In this document: positions 16,002-24,657 of the stretch, one piece after another
How the letters are laid out: each line of letters begins with the position of its first letter
Numbering within the stretch: the first letter of the stretch is position 1
Source: Bacteroidota bacterium
GTDB lineage: Bacteria > Bacteroidota > Bacteroidia > AKYH767-A > OLB10
DNA length: 33,959 bases
Direction: 5' to 3'
Assembly: GCA_947453935.1 (NCBI GenBank)
Contig: CANGJU010000013.1
Span: forward strand, 1-33,959
Translations under genes and position numbers: made by a program
Notes under the pieces: generated by a model
Database searches by the model: none
The model's input: the letters and a program-made list of their open reading frames with translations, nothing else
Told to the model about the DNA's origin: nothing

Positions 16002-17048
16002 TCAATACCTGTTTTCCGGAGCAATTGCACCCTTCCCAGGCATTAAAATCTCGGGGGTAATCATTACACGGTCAAAATGGAAATACTGACAAATAAACCA
16101 TTCGTCGCTGCCATCCATACGTGTATAAAAACGATCCATATCAAACTGCAATGGCTTACCTGTTTTTTCATCAAACTGATTTCGGGAAGATGCTGTTACG
16201 GGCTTGCGGTAAAGCGTTATCACTTTGGTGTAATTCCTATCATCAGTAACCGAAACACTAGCAAAAGGCGGGGTTTTAAGAATTGAATCTGCCTCTAGCT
16301 TGCCTAGTCGATTATCATTTCGCTCAAAATTAGTATTGCTAAATACATCCAGATATTTCCTCATTTTTACAACATCGTAAGGAACCTGCTTTACAGAAGG
16401 CTGAGTATATGCCAAAGAATAGGTAGAATCGATATTACGACTAATCGAAAAACTACGATCCAGCTTGGTTGTATTTACAATATTAACTCCCACTATTGTA
16501 CGCGGATCGAAATGAAATACATAACGCTCTCTCCATTCATTTTCCTTTGTCAGATATCGTGTACTTAAGAAACCATTAAATCCTGGAATATGCATGATAT
16601 ACGGAACCGTCGATTTTTCGATATACATGAAAGTGCCAAGGTTATCCATTGTTGGATGTCCTACATAATAGGTCTTAACCAGATTTCCCTTTTGATAGAT
16701 TTCAATTTTCACCGATTTCGAAGCCATTAGCTTCATGGTGTTGTTATAAAGATTTTTTCCAACAGGACTTTTTACTTCAAGGGATTTGATGGTATTTAAA
16801 AGGTTATTAATCGACTCCTGACGTGCATTATACTTATTATTCACCTTCCATTTACCAACAGATTCACGCGTCAACAACGATTTATTTCCATCTCTGTCAA
16901 CAAGGAATAATTTATCTATCGAAGCTGTATCACTAACCGCAAAATCACGCAAATCTCCAACGATTGTCGATGATTTTTTTGAATAGATTGCGTAAAACGC
17001 TATTCCTGCCATCAACACAAAAATGCCAATCAAAAGTTTGTTTTTCAT
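16002..17048 (-). CDS. DUF4340 domain membrane-anchored protein
   Basis: From the ATG at 17048 the protein is 348 residues; a Met codon at 17108 is open but would overlap gldG. It begins with a membrane anchor (MKNKLLIGIFVLMAGIAFYA) and continues as a large soluble part on the outer face of the inner membrane. That part has DKLFLVDRDGNKSLLTRES and VGKWKVNNKYNARQESINNL, a layout typical of DUF4340. Members are found beside GldG-type ABC transporter genes in several phyla, and here the gene follows gldG by 13 bases. A role in the GldF/GldG transporter complex is likely from position, but the biochemical function is unknown. Confidence 0.85.
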   Translation of the reverse strand: MKNKLLIGIFVLMAGIAFYAIYSKKSSTIVGDLRDFAVSDTASIDKLFLVDRDGNKSLLTRESVGKWKVNNKYNARQESINNLLNTIKSLEVKSPVGKNLYNNTMKLMASKSVKIEIYQKGNLVKTYYVGHPTMDNLGTFMYIEKSTVPYIMHIPGFNGFLSTRYLTKENEWRERYVFHFDPRTIVGVNIVNTTKLDRSFSISRNIDSTYSLAYTQPSVKQVPYDVVKMRKYLDVFSNTNFERNDNRLGKLEADSILKTPPFASVSVTDDRNYTKVITLYRKPVTASSRNQFDEKTGKPLQFDMDRFYTRMDGSDEWFICQYFHFDRVMITPEILMPGKGAIAPENRY

Positions 17049-17061
17049 AGTATTCGCCAGC

Positions 17062-18765
17062 TTACTTATTGTATTTTCTTTTACGATTATAGGTCTTAAT
17101 AACTCCAAACAAAACTATCAATAAAACAGGAGCGCCTGCATTGACTACTTTCATAACTTGATTATCTTTCTCTAATACATTTGGATCAATCAATCGCAAT
17201 TTGAAAACTTTATTTCTTACCTGCATTAGGTTCGAATCATCGCATAAGTAATCGATGCAGTTTTGAATAAATGATTTATTCCCAAAGGTATTTCTTGTAA
17301 ATCGATCATAGCCCAATGGCATTGCATTCCCTTTCAAAGTATCATTTGCAATGATATCGCCATCGCTTATAACAATCATCTGATTATCTACGCTCGATTC
17401 TTTAAAAGCGATATCTTTATTATTGATGATTTCCTTTGAAGCAATTCTATTTTTAAATGCGGAAGTAAATTTACCTTCAAGCAAAACAGCAACAGGTAAA
17501 TCGCGGGCAGGAAACATTTTAGGGTCTGGCTTAAACTCCATGATACCCAAACTCACGCGTGCCGGCGCAGTAGAAATTTTACTGTAACGAGAAGATGCCA
17601 GCAACACAGTCGACTTAACATCACTCGCGCCTAATAAATCGATAGAGCTTGTAAACTGACCTTTAATTGAATTTAAATTATTAACGATTGGATGCGTGGA
17701 CATAGGCGTAAACACCGGGAAAAAGTACCACGGTTTTAATTCTTGCTTAGGCTGATTTCCTATATAGCCAGTCACAACTGGAATCATAGAACAGCTTAAA
17801 TCCTGTATTAAATCATAATTGATTCTTGCACCATACCTGAACAACATATCGTCGAGGTTTAAGTCGCGCGCTAATGCCATTGTATTACCAGTGCTTTTAA
17901 TACTGTCCATCGTCACCTGCATCGGATCAACCAACCAGATCACCTTACCACCATTCATTACAAACTGATCAATGATAAACTTGTCCTTGTTGTTGAATGC
18001 CGAATCAGGTTTAGCAATCACAATCGCTTTGAAATCACGAAGTATCCCTAACGTACTGTCTATACGAACTCGCTTTACATCATACGAAGTTTGAAGCGTT
18101 TTTAAAATATCAGTTGTTTGTAATTCACTTAGCTCACCATGACCATAAACAAAGCCAACCAGCGGACGCAGTGGATTAGTTACTTTACGAATAGCATTAC
18201 ACAATTCGTATTCGATATTCTGAATTGAATTATTTAGCATTACCTCAGGAGGAGCACCTAACTGATCTTTTAATAACTGTACTCCTATTTCCTGATTTGA
18301 GAAGGTAACTAATGCACCAGGCCAGATATACTTTCTATTTAAACCTTCTTTTGTTCTTTCTTCAAGTGTTGAAGGCTGTATCCCTTTTTGATATAGCTGA
18401 GCAAATAATTTATTCCTTTCTTTTTCGTCGGTGTTAGCAGAAGGATCAATAAACTCATATTCAAGTTTGCCTTTTGAATAAGCTCTAAGTTCATCCAGCA
18501 TTTCTTGTGTTGAATTTCGTAAACGCATAAACCCTGGAGCGAAATCACCTTCCAAGTATACTTTTACAAAAACAACATCTTTTAAATTACCTACTAACTG
18601 CTTACTTTCTTTTGATAGCGTAAATCGCTTATCAGATGTTAAATCAAACCTTAAAAACCAAATAGCAGAAATAACATTTAAAAAAACGATGATAGCAAGA
18701 AGCATTACGAGATTTGTAATGGCCTGGCGACGAACATTTATTTTTTTACTGCTATTGACTACCAT
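17062..18765 (-). CDS. gldG: Gliding motility ABC transporter component GldG
   Basis: The 567-residue protein has an N-terminal membrane helix (NLVMLLAIIVFLNVISAIWF, about 19-38), a large extracytoplasmic ABC_transp_aux-like region and a C-terminal helix (about 540-558, GAPVLLIVLFGVI) followed by a basic tail. The segments RFDLTSDKRFTLSKESKQLV, EFIDPSANTDEKERNKLF and VGFVYGHGELS are characteristic of GldG. In Flavobacterium johnsoniae GldA, GldF and GldG form an ABC transporter needed for gliding. The start overlaps the end of gldF by 7 bases, so the two are translationally coupled. No gldA ATPase gene is in the window. Confidence 0.93.
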   Translation of the reverse strand: MVVNSSKKINVRRQAITNLVMLLAIIVFLNVISAIWFLRFDLTSDKRFTLSKESKQLVGNLKDVVFVKVYLEGDFAPGFMRLRNSTQEMLDELRAYSKGKLEYEFIDPSANTDEKERNKLFAQLYQKGIQPSTLEERTKEGLNRKYIWPGALVTFSNQEIGVQLLKDQLGAPPEVMLNNSIQNIEYELCNAIRKVTNPLRPLVGFVYGHGELSELQTTDILKTLQTSYDVKRVRIDSTLGILRDFKAIVIAKPDSAFNNKDKFIIDQFVMNGGKVIWLVDPMQVTMDSIKSTGNTMALARDLNLDDMLFRYGARINYDLIQDLSCSMIPVVTGYIGNQPKQELKPWYFFPVFTPMSTHPIVNNLNSIKGQFTSSIDLLGASDVKSTVLLASSRYSKISTAPARVSLGIMEFKPDPKMFPARDLPVAVLLEGKFTSAFKNRIASKEIINNKDIAFKESSVDNQMIVISDGDIIANDTLKGNAMPLGYDRFTRNTFGNKSFIQNCIDYLCDDSNLMQVRNKVFKLRLIDPNVLEKDNQVMKVVNAGAPVLLIVLFGVIKTYNRKRKYNK

Positions 18766-19490
18766 TTTCTGCTCTCAATTACGGTACGGGTTGAAAAAAG
18801 AAAAATAAAAATCAAACTAAAAAAGTAAATCAGATCACGTGTATCGACCACCCCTCTACTCATACTTACATAATGTGCGTGAACACCAAGATTAAATAGA
18901 ATATTACTTAAATATGGAATCTTGCTCAATGTAGATGCTAATTCAAAGCCTGTATAACATAAAAGGCACAAGAAAAAAGCAATGATAAATGACACCACTT
19001 GATTATCAGAAATTGCCGAGGCAAATAATCCAATTGCCACGAATCCTGCTCCAAGTAAAAGAAGTCCGATATACGAACCAAGTATAGAGCCTGTATCGAT
19101 ATTTCCTACTGGAAAACTAATAGCGTAAATAGTAAAACAATAGATGATAGTTGGCAATAAAGAAATCAGAACAAGTATAACACCCGACAGATACTTCGCC
19201 ATTACCACTTGCATTTCGGTTAATGGTCTGGTAAGTAATAATTCGATAGTTCCCGTTTTTTTCTCTTCCGAAAACAAGCGCATGGTCACGGCTGGAACTA
19301 ATAACATGTAAACCCAAGGAGTGATTGAAAAGAGCGAGTCGATAGTAGCATAACCACTATCGATGACATTAAGTTCACCGGGAAAAATCCACATGAACAA
19401 ACCAATGGTCAATAAAAACACTGCTATCACAATGTAACCAATCAGTGAATTCAAGAAACTATTTATCTCTTTTAATAGAAGCGCAAACAT
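18759..19490 (-). CDS. gldF: Gliding motility ABC transporter permease GldF
   Basis: The 243-residue protein is almost all membrane, with about six helices. It carries the family-typical MRLFSEEKKTGTIELLLTRP loop after helix 2, which contacts the ATPase. It fits ABC-2 type permeases of the GldF group and is followed directly by gldG (7-base overlap), then the DUF4340 gene. The three should form one operon starting from the box at 19498-19505. In this box-to-ATG arrangement (7 bases) the 5' leader would be almost absent. Confidence 0.93.
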   Translation of the reverse strand: MFALLLKEINSFLNSLIGYIVIAVFLLTIGLFMWIFPGELNVIDSGYATIDSLFSITPWVYMLLVPAVTMRLFSEEKKTGTIELLLTRPLTEMQVVMAKYLSGVILVLISLLPTIIYCFTIYAISFPVGNIDTGSILGSYIGLLLLGAGFVAIGLFASAISDNQVVSFIIAFFLCLLCYTGFELASTLSKIPYLSNILFNLGVHAHYVSMSRGVVDTRDLIYFFSLIFIFLFSTRTVIESRKW

Positions 19491-19497
19491 AGGATGG

Positions 19498-19525
19498 CAA
19501 AGTTAATCGAATGCAATTAACTCAA
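19498..19525 (-). promoter_or_regulatory. Promoter of gldF-gldG-DUF4340
   Basis: The minus strand has TTG (19525-19523), a 17-base spacer and TAACTTTG (19505-19498), 7 bases before the gldF ATG. Both elements fit the Bacteroidetes consensus at the short end of the spacing range. The mRNA would have almost no 5' leader. Confidence 0.55.
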
Positions 19526-19573
19526 TTAAAAAAAATCTTGTTTTTTGATATTTTTTTAACCTTCGGGATTTTC

Positions 19574-19604
19574 TTTCATCAATCAAAAAAAATGAATAGG
19601 TTCG
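19574..19604 (+). promoter_or_regulatory. Weak candidate promoter of the polysaccharide block
   Basis: TTTC (19574-19577), a 19-base spacer and TAGGTTCG (19597-19604) each differ by one base from the TTTG / TAnnTTTG consensus and lie 20 bases before the glycosyltransferase ATG. Spacing is ideal but both boxes are imperfect. Confidence 0.3.
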
Positions 19605-19624
19605 TAGCTTCAATTTACCGTTAG

Positions 19625-20818
19625 ATGCCGAGAGTATTGCAGATTATTAACCGATTAAATTTAGGTGGACCTACCTTTATTGCTGGGTATTTAACGGCCT
19701 ATCTTGGAGAGGGATATGAAACAATGCTGTTGGCAGGACAAAAGGACTACACCGAAGAAAGCTCTGAATTTATCGTACGCAATATGGGGATTACCCCACG
19801 CTATATCAACAATATGCGAAGGGAAATCAATTGGAAAGATGATCGAATTGCGTATAAAGAAATTGACGCCATAATTAAAGAATTCAAGCCTGATGTTGTA
19901 CACACCCATGCAGCCAAAGCCGGTACACTTGGACGATTAGCGGCTATAAACAATAATGTTCCTGTTATATTACACACCTTTCATGGCCATGTATTCGAAG
20001 GGTATTTCGGGAAATTAAAGACTGCAATCTTTTTAAATATTGAACGCTATTTAGCTTGGAAGACGAGTGGAATTATAGCCATTAGCAATGTGCAAAAAGA
20101 AGAGCTATCAGGAAAATTCAAAGTAGCACCTGAGAGAAAATCATTTGTTATACCGCTGGGCATCGACCTCGAAAAGTTCCAAAATAATCAAGCGGAGAAA
20201 AGAAAAGCTTTCAGAGCGCAATATCATTTGACGGATGATACAATTGCAGTAGGTATTATTGGTAGAATTGTACCGATTAAAAACCATCAATTATTTTTAG
20301 ATTGTTGGAAAGAAATACTTATCAAAACGACTAAAAAAGTACATGCTTTTATCATTGGCGATGGCGAAGACAGAGATGTGATTTTTGAATATTGCAATAA
20401 GCTAAACTTAAGCTACAATGCGGGTTCTGAATATAACGACCAAAATACTGTCACATTCACCTCTTGGATTATCGATATAGATACACCCGTTGCCGGAATT
20501 GACATTATTGCCCTTACCTCTAATAATGAAGGAACTCCTGTAAGTCTGATTGAAGCGCAAGCAGCGGGAAAAGCGGTGGTTAGCACCAATGTTGGCGGCA
20601 TAAGTGACATAGTAATTGAAGGGGAAACAGCCCTTTTGTCCCCTAAAGAAAATAGAGAAGAATTCACTAAAAACCTTCTTGAATTAATTGAAAACGAAAG
20701 CTTAAGAAACAAGATGGAAGCGATAAGTCCTGATTATGCAGAAGGTTCATTTGGATACATCAGAATGGTGGAGAAACATCGTAATCTTTATAGTAAATTA
20801 CTTAGCAAAAAGAGATAA
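19625..20818 (+). CDS. GT4 family glycosyltransferase
   Basis: The 397-residue protein has a two-Rossmann GT-B layout: an N-terminal acceptor domain with RVLQIINRLNLGGPTFIAGY and VVHTHAAKAGTLGRLAA, and a C-terminal donor domain with VGIIGRIVPIKNHQLFLDCW. The retaining-enzyme ExxxxxxxE motif is present at Glu302 and Glu310 (NNEGTPVSLIEAQAAGK). It would move a sugar from a nucleotide donor to a lipid-linked or glycan acceptor on the cytoplasmic side. The exact sugar cannot be read from the sequence. It is the first gene of a plus-strand polysaccharide block and lies divergent from gldF. Confidence 0.92.
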   Translation: MPRVLQIINRLNLGGPTFIAGYLTAYLGEGYETMLLAGQKDYTEESSEFIVRNMGITPRYINNMRREINWKDDRIAYKEIDAIIKEFKPDVVHTHAAKAGTLGRLAAINNNVPVILHTFHGHVFEGYFGKLKTAIFLNIERYLAWKTSGIIAISNVQKEELSGKFKVAPERKSFVIPLGIDLEKFQNNQAEKRKAFRAQYHLTDDTIAVGIIGRIVPIKNHQLFLDCWKEILIKTTKKVHAFIIGDGEDRDVIFEYCNKLNLSYNAGSEYNDQNTVTFTSWIIDIDTPVAGIDIIALTSNNEGTPVSLIEAQAAGKAVVSTNVGGISDIVIEGETALLSPKENREEFTKNLLELIENESLRNKMEAISPDYAEGSFGYIRMVEKHRNLYSKLLSKKR

Positions 20819-20851
20819 CAATACTTGTTCTAACAAAGACGATTTTTTCAT

Positions 20852-20859
20852 TACATTTG
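20852..20859 (+). promoter_or_regulatory. Candidate -7 box of the wza-like/wzc-like unit
   Basis: TACATTTG is a perfect -7 box 25 bases before the export-lipoprotein ATG. A TTG lies 24 bases upstream, slightly beyond the usual spacing. It suggests that the export genes can be transcribed apart from the preceding glycosyltransferase. Confidence 0.5.
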
Positions 20860-20884
20860 CTTCTCTAAATTTAATAGTTATTTT

Positions 20885-21649
20885 ATGAAAAAACTAGTCA
20901 TGTTTTTGTTGCTTACTGTTACACTTTCATCTTGCAACATCAACCCTAGCGTAATGTTTAAAGTTCCGTCTAATTACGAATACGATACTGACCAAACAAT
21001 CGGCAATGTAGAATACCGCTTATCACCTAATGATATTTTGGCTATGAATGTTTACACGAATGATGGATTTAAATTAATTGATGTTACAACATCTGCTGAA
21101 TCAGTGATGAGCCGAGGAGGGAATGGAATGAATAGTTCAAGTTATCAGTATTTAATAGAACCTGATGGAAATATTAAACTCCCAATTATTGGTAAATACA
21201 AAATTGCAGGTTTAACAATTCGCGAAGCTGAAAAGGCATTAGAAGCACAATATGCTAATTTTTATAACAAACCGTTTTTAGTTATTAAAGTAGTTAATAG
21301 AAGAGTTACCGTCTTTCCTGGTACAGGTGGTTCTGGCAGGGTTGTAAATTTAGAAAATGAAAGCACCACTGTAATTGAAGCATTGGCATTAGCCGGTGGC
21401 ATTACTAATACAGGTAAAGCAAAAAAAATAAAATTAATTCGAGGAGACCTGAGAAACCCGAAAGTGATTTTAATCGACTTATCTACAATAGATGGCTTAA
21501 AGCAAGGGAACTTATTATTACAGGCAAACGACATTATTTATGTAGAGCCGATTCCTCGTATATCTCAAGAAGTATTAACGCAAATCACTCCGTTAGTTGG
21601 AATAATCACAAGCTTTGCCTTAATCTATAATATTGCAATTGGGTTTTAA
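20885..21649 (+). CDS. Polysaccharide export lipoprotein (Wza family)
   Basis: The 254-residue protein starts with a lipoprotein signal peptide whose lipobox LSSC gives Cys17 as the acylated residue. A polysaccharide-export domain follows (about 45-115; YRLSPNDILAMNVY, YQYLIEPDGNIKLPIIGKYK), then an SLBB domain (about 118-215; VTVFPGTGGSGRVVNLENE, ALAGGITNTGKAKK). A hydrophobic C-terminal helix (about 234-253) could form the outer-membrane barrel as in Wza. It would be the outer-membrane channel for a surface glycan. It is 23 bases before the Wzc-like gene, its natural partner. A 6-bp inverted repeat (AAACTT / AAGTTT, 21651-21669) fills that gap. Confidence 0.93.
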   Translation: MKKLVMFLLLTVTLSSCNINPSVMFKVPSNYEYDTDQTIGNVEYRLSPNDILAMNVYTNDGFKLIDVTTSAESVMSRGGNGMNSSSYQYLIEPDGNIKLPIIGKYKIAGLTIREAEKALEAQYANFYNKPFLVIKVVNRRVTVFPGTGGSGRVVNLENESTTVIEALALAGGITNTGKAKKIKLIRGDLRNPKVILIDLSTIDGLKQGNLLLQANDIIYVEPIPRISQEVLTQITPLVGIITSFALIYNIAIGF

Positions 21650-21650
21650 T

Positions 21651-21669
21651 AAACTTATATTAAAAGTTT
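21651..21669 (+). other. AT-rich inverted repeat just before the GTG start of the kinase gene
   Basis: AAACTT (21651-21656) and AAGTTT (21664-21669) are separated by 7 bases and end 3 bases before the GTG start codon. The stem is AT-only and weak, so a translational effect is speculative. Confidence 0.25.
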
Positions 21670-21672
21670 AAA

Positions 21673-24105
21673 GTGGCTAAAAAGAAAATATCACGGATAA
21701 ACGAAGAGTTTGACTTTAAACTTTTTGTTACGATTGCAAAAAAAAACTTGCTATGGTTTGCTTTTTTAATGTTGTCATCGGTTTTAATCGCCTTAGTCAT
21801 TTTACGTTACAGCGCTCCTATTTATGAATGTTCTTCTGTAATCAAAATTGCAAATGAGGATAATGCGCAGAATGTTCTAGGACTAGATTCGAAAAATGGA
21901 TTTTATTCTGACAACAACAGTGAAATTGCCGGAGACATCGAATTAATAAAATCAAAAATTATTATAGGTAAGGCTGTTCGAAGTTTGCCATTGCAGGTTT
22001 CTTATTATTCAAAAGGGTCTGTTTTATTAAATGAGTTATATAAACAAACTCCATTCACCGTTGATTTCGCTTTAAAAGATTCCAGCATTTTAGGAAACCC
22101 AATTTTAATAGAATTTAAAAACAAAAAAACACTTACACTTACATATACATCGCGCATTTCTGGCAAGAAAACAGTACAGAATTATTTTATTGGTAAATGG
22201 ATAAATCTTCCAGAAGCGACTATTAAAATTAATGCGATTAATTTTAATGTAATCGAAGAAATGCAAAAAGATATCAGTAAAGATGTTTTCTTTTTCACTT
22301 TAAATAATGAAAATGAAGAGATATCAAAAATTGCAAAAGAACTTTCGGTAAGTGTGTTAAATACCGAAGCGAAAACAATTCAAATAAAGCTTAAAGATAA
22401 AAATGCTGTTAAGGCTTCTGAAATTGTAAATAAACTTGCTCAGGAGTTCAATAATTATGACGTTGAAAAAAACACGGAGGTAGCTAATAAAATTCTCGAT
22501 TTCATCGACAAAACTATTTCAAACATTGATGTTGAATTAAGCAATTCGGAAAACTCAATAGAGACTTTCAAAAAAACTAACAAAATAATCTCACCTGACC
22601 AAGCCATTTCTGAAGTAACATCTGATTTTAAAAACTATCAAAATCAACTTATACTGATTAACACCCAGCTATCGCTATATCAATCATTAAGTACAGACAT
22701 TAGGAATAATGATGAAATAGGTAAATTTTTATTATCAATTTCAGGCCTAATTAAACAAGGACCACTATATGATTATTTAAACAAGTTACAAGTATTGATT
22801 GATGAGCGTGATCAAATAAGATTACAGGCGACTGAAAATGCAGAGATTTACAAGAGTATTCAAATCCGAATACAAAATCAAAAGGAAATTATTTATAAAA
22901 CAATAAATAACGAAGTAGTAAATCTTCAAAATCAAAAGCAAAGTCTTGTTTCATTAATGCGTGATGCAGATAATAAATTTATTAAAATACCAAATCAACA
23001 AGCAGAGTTTAATCGCCTCGAGCGTCTTTTCAATATTAATGAAAAATTCTATTCCTTATTACTTGATAAGAAAGCAGAGTTTTCAATTACAAGAGCAGGT
23101 TTTGTTGCTAAGCATGTAATTCTTACAGAATCTAACCCAAACATCCCGCCTGTTTCACCCAATCGAGCCCTGATTATCAGCGCCTGTTTGATGATTGGAT
23201 TCTTGACAAGTTTTATTATTATTATTTCTCGTTATTTGTTATACAACGAAATCAACTCGCTTGAAGAAATTGGCCAATATACTGAAGCTTCATTACTTGG
23301 TATCGTACCTAAATACAAAAGAGAAATTCCAGTATCGCAATTATTAGTAGATAAAAATCCTAAATCGGTAATTTCAGAAGCATTCCGTTCCATAAGAACA
23401 AATCTTCAATTTATTTCTATTGAAGATGAATCAAGAATTTTAGCTGTTACATCAACCATTTCCGGAGAAGGAAAAACTTTTAACGCAATTAACCTTGCTG
23501 GGGTAGTAGCATTCTCGGGCAAGAAAGTGATTATTCTCGATTTGGATATGCGTAAGCCTAAAATTCATATTGGGTTTAACGTTGAAAACGAAAGAGGAAT
23601 GAGTACTTTGTTAATAGGCAAAGACACAGTTGATAATTGTATTGTACATAGTTCATTAGCGAATCTGGATTTTATCACTGCTGGACCTATTCCTCCTAAC
23701 CCCGCAGAGTTGATTATTAATCCAAGAATGAATGAGCTCTTAGATTATTTGAAAACGAAATACGATATTATCATTGCCGATTTACCGCCAGTAGGTATCG
23801 TTAGCGACGGTGTACCTATTTTACAAATTGCAGATTATCCATTGTATATCCTTCGTGCCAATTATTCGAAAAAAATGTTCATTGCTCAGTTAAACAAACT
23901 GATGAATGAAAATAAAATCTCAAATATGTCTGTAATCCTAAATGGTGTTGAAATGTCGAGGATGAAATACGGTTACGGATATGGTTATAGTTATGGCTAT
24001 GGTTATGGCTATGGTTATAGCTATGGTTACGGCTATTACGAAGAAGATGATGAACCGAAAGGGTTTGTTGACAAACTCAGACAGCTGATTGCTAAAAAAA
24101 GATAA
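21673..24105 (+). CDS. Wzc-like polysaccharide co-polymerase with BY-kinase domain
   Basis: The 810-residue protein combines a Wzz domain (first helix about 28-48, last helix about 494-517, with a long coiled region between) and a C-terminal bacterial tyrosine kinase domain. Walker A is STISGEGKT (594-602, Lys601). Walker A' is VIILDLDMR and Walker B is DIIIADLPPV near 698. The tail holds 13 tyrosines in a Gly/Ser-Tyr repeat (766-789), followed by an acidic patch. Such kinases phosphorylate their own tyrosine cluster and set chain length and export of capsule or exopolysaccharide with the Wza channel. The start codon is GTG at 21673: no ATG in frame lies upstream in the gap, and the next Met (residue 33) falls within the first membrane helix. 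Confidence 0.94.
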   Translation: MAKKKISRINEEFDFKLFVTIAKKNLLWFAFLMLSSVLIALVILRYSAPIYECSSVIKIANEDNAQNVLGLDSKNGFYSDNNSEIAGDIELIKSKIIIGKAVRSLPLQVSYYSKGSVLLNELYKQTPFTVDFALKDSSILGNPILIEFKNKKTLTLTYTSRISGKKTVQNYFIGKWINLPEATIKINAINFNVIEEMQKDISKDVFFFTLNNENEEISKIAKELSVSVLNTEAKTIQIKLKDKNAVKASEIVNKLAQEFNNYDVEKNTEVANKILDFIDKTISNIDVELSNSENSIETFKKTNKIISPDQAISEVTSDFKNYQNQLILINTQLSLYQSLSTDIRNNDEIGKFLLSISGLIKQGPLYDYLNKLQVLIDERDQIRLQATENAEIYKSIQIRIQNQKEIIYKTINNEVVNLQNQKQSLVSLMRDADNKFIKIPNQQAEFNRLERLFNINEKFYSLLLDKKAEFSITRAGFVAKHVILTESNPNIPPVSPNRALIISACLMIGFLTSFIIIISRYLLYNEINSLEEIGQYTEASLLGIVPKYKREIPVSQLLVDKNPKSVISEAFRSIRTNLQFISIEDESRILAVTSTISGEGKTFNAINLAGVVAFSGKKVIILDLDMRKPKIHIGFNVENERGMSTLLIGKDTVDNCIVHSSLANLDFITAGPIPPNPAELIINPRMNELLDYLKTKYDIIIADLPPVGIVSDGVPILQIADYPLYILRANYSKKMFIAQLNKLMNENKISNMSVILNGVEMSRMKYGYGYGYSYGYGYGYGYSYGYGYYEEDDEPKGFVDKLRQLIAKKR
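23968..24039 (+). repeat. Gly-Tyr codon repeat encoding the kinase tyrosine tail
   Basis: Twenty-four codons alternate Tyr (TAT or TAC) with Gly or Ser, giving groups of 4, 5 and 4 tyrosines divided by two Ser codons. The DNA contains near-identical GGTTATGGCTAT units, so the copy number could change by slippage. The repeat ends at an acidic EEDDE stretch. Confidence 0.9.
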
Positions 24106-24106
24106 T

Positions 24107-24649
24107 ATGAGAGTTGATCATTTTGAAATAGAAGGACTGTTGTTGATTAAACCTACTATCTTTTCAGATGAAAGAGGTGGGTTTTATGAAACCTATTCAC
24201 GTACTAAATATAGCGCACTAGGCATTCCAGAAAACTTCTTACAAGACAATGAATCCATTTCAAAAAAAAATGTACTTAGAGGATTACATTTTCAGTTACC
24301 CCCTCACGATCAGGGCAAACTAGTCCGCGTGATTAAAGGAGCAGCCTTAGATGTTGCTGTCGATATCAGAAAATATTCGCCTACCTATGGAAAATATATC
24401 ATGGTTGAATTGAGCGAGGAAAATAAAAATCAGTTTTGGATCCCTTCGGGTTTTGCACACGGATTTTTATCTCTTGCCGATGAAACTATCTTCACCTATA
24501 AATGCACTAACCTCTATAACAAGGAATCGGAGTCTGGTTTTCTTTGGAATGATAAGGATATTAATATCCAATGGAATATTGATAATCCAATTGTATCAGA
24601 AAAAGACATTCAGCTTGCCTCATTCAGTTCGTTTAATTCACCGTTTTAA
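24107..24649 (+). CDS. rfbC: dTDP-4-dehydrorhamnose 3,5-epimerase (RmlC/RfbC family)
   Basis: From the ATG at 24107, one base after the kinase stop, the cupin protein has 180 residues. An earlier Met codon at 24089 would overlap the kinase gene. The RmlC signature is present: LRGLHFQ with the catalytic His61, LDVAVDIRKYSPTYGK, and FTYKCTNLY with Tyr131 in the position of the catalytic tyrosine, plus SGFAHGF. It would epimerise C3 and C5 of a dTDP-4-keto-6-deoxy sugar for rhamnose or a related deoxysugar. No rfbA, rfbB or rfbD is in the window, so the rest of that pathway must lie elsewhere, or a related dTDP-sugar is the substrate. Confidence 0.92.
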   Translation: MRVDHFEIEGLLLIKPTIFSDERGGFYETYSRTKYSALGIPENFLQDNESISKKNVLRGLHFQLPPHDQGKLVRVIKGAALDVAVDIRKYSPTYGKYIMVELSEENKNQFWIPSGFAHGFLSLADETIFTYKCTNLYNKESESGFLWNDKDINIQWNIDNPIVSEKDIQLASFSSFNSPF

Positions 24650-24657
24650 AATGTAAC

